From NCBI GenBank assembly GCA_000444245.1, contig ATSW01001904.1, positions 1 through 20,296 on the forward strand: a stretch of 20,296 nucleotides of DNA, in the 5' to 3' direction. Both the position numbers and the translations under genes were made by a program. This document shows positions 20,178 to 20,296 of the stretch, in pieces. How positions within the stretch are numbered: the first letter of the stretch is position 1; every line of letters begins with the position of its first letter. The notes beneath the pieces were generated by a model. The model did no database searches. It saw only the letters and a program-made list of their open reading frames with translations, and was not told where the DNA came from. Source of the stretch: Botryllus schlosseri (Eukaryota; Chordata; Ascidiacea; Stolidobranchia; Styelidae).

Positions 20178-20296
20178 GTAATCGTTCTTTAACAAAAAAA
20201 AATCGATTAGATATGGGAAGTAGTCGATTACGATTACGATTACTTTGGATTTTTTTCGAATGTAATCGATTGCGATTACGATTACTTGAAAATGCT
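20178..20296 (+). repeat. GATTAC-array element, second cluster, cut by window edge
   Basis: GGAAGTAGTCGATTACGATT and GAATGTAATCGATTGCGATT, both present in the cluster at 18311-18460, recur here in the same orientation but in swapped order. The cluster continues past the window end, so its length and partner end are unknown. Confidence 0.6.

Noticed and set aside
1-20296. Retroelements, CRISPR arrays, rRNA or tRNA genes, prokaryotic operons
   Set aside because: No reverse transcriptase or integrase motif, long terminal repeat, spaced direct-repeat array, cloverleaf or ribosome-binding-site/operon layout was seen.

Overview
The window looks like accessory, transposon-rich DNA from an animal nuclear genome. 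It is AT-rich, its genes appear as short exons with GT/AG borders, and no long reading frame is recognisable. The clearest gene fragments are a signal-peptide/collagen exon and fibrinogen-related-domain (FReD) exons, and at least ten traces of hAT-type DNA transposons surround them. This mix fits an invertebrate deuterostome such as a tunicate, but nothing here fixes the species. Most of the longer frames that begin with ATG are about as numerous as chance predicts for this base composition. The believable exons were mostly found as ATG-less open stretches between splice sites.

Left part (1-3715). A hAT terminus lies at the very edge. A candidate four-exon secreted protein then runs on the minus strand from about 3715 down to 120. 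Its second intron holds copy A of a roughly 0.9-kb non-autonomous element. Copy B of that element lies in the opposite orientation at 13759-14710.

Middle part (3716-12518). 3.7-6.1 kb holds no recognisable gene. A degenerate hAT transposon (6092-7361) follows, with 8-bp target-site duplications, GGTTAACC-rich ends and remnants of the transposase C-terminus. A small hAT-like MITE (7763-8074) comes next, then minus-strand exons. One (9308-9412) is a clear FReD exon, one (8803-8994) is probably the next FReD segment, and one (8313-8455) is unrecognised. Three further hAT-derived pieces (9480, 9958-10452, 11119-11966) fill the space up to 12 kb.

Right part (12519-20296). The plus-strand exon 12519-12767 encodes a signal peptide, one cysteine and six Gly-X-Y triplets ending at a splice donor. 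This is the N-terminus of a collagen-lectin or ficolin-like protein. Candidate downstream exons at 15038-15228 and 17872-18040 are compatible in phase but unrecognised. hAT elements with identical (16772-17441) or eroded ends and arrays of GATTAC and GACTCGAGTC motifs occupy much of the rest.

Signal-collagen-FReD is the usual ficolin order, but here the collagen exon and the FReD exons lie on opposite strands, head to head. They are therefore parts of two neighbouring genes, or the result of a rearrangement.
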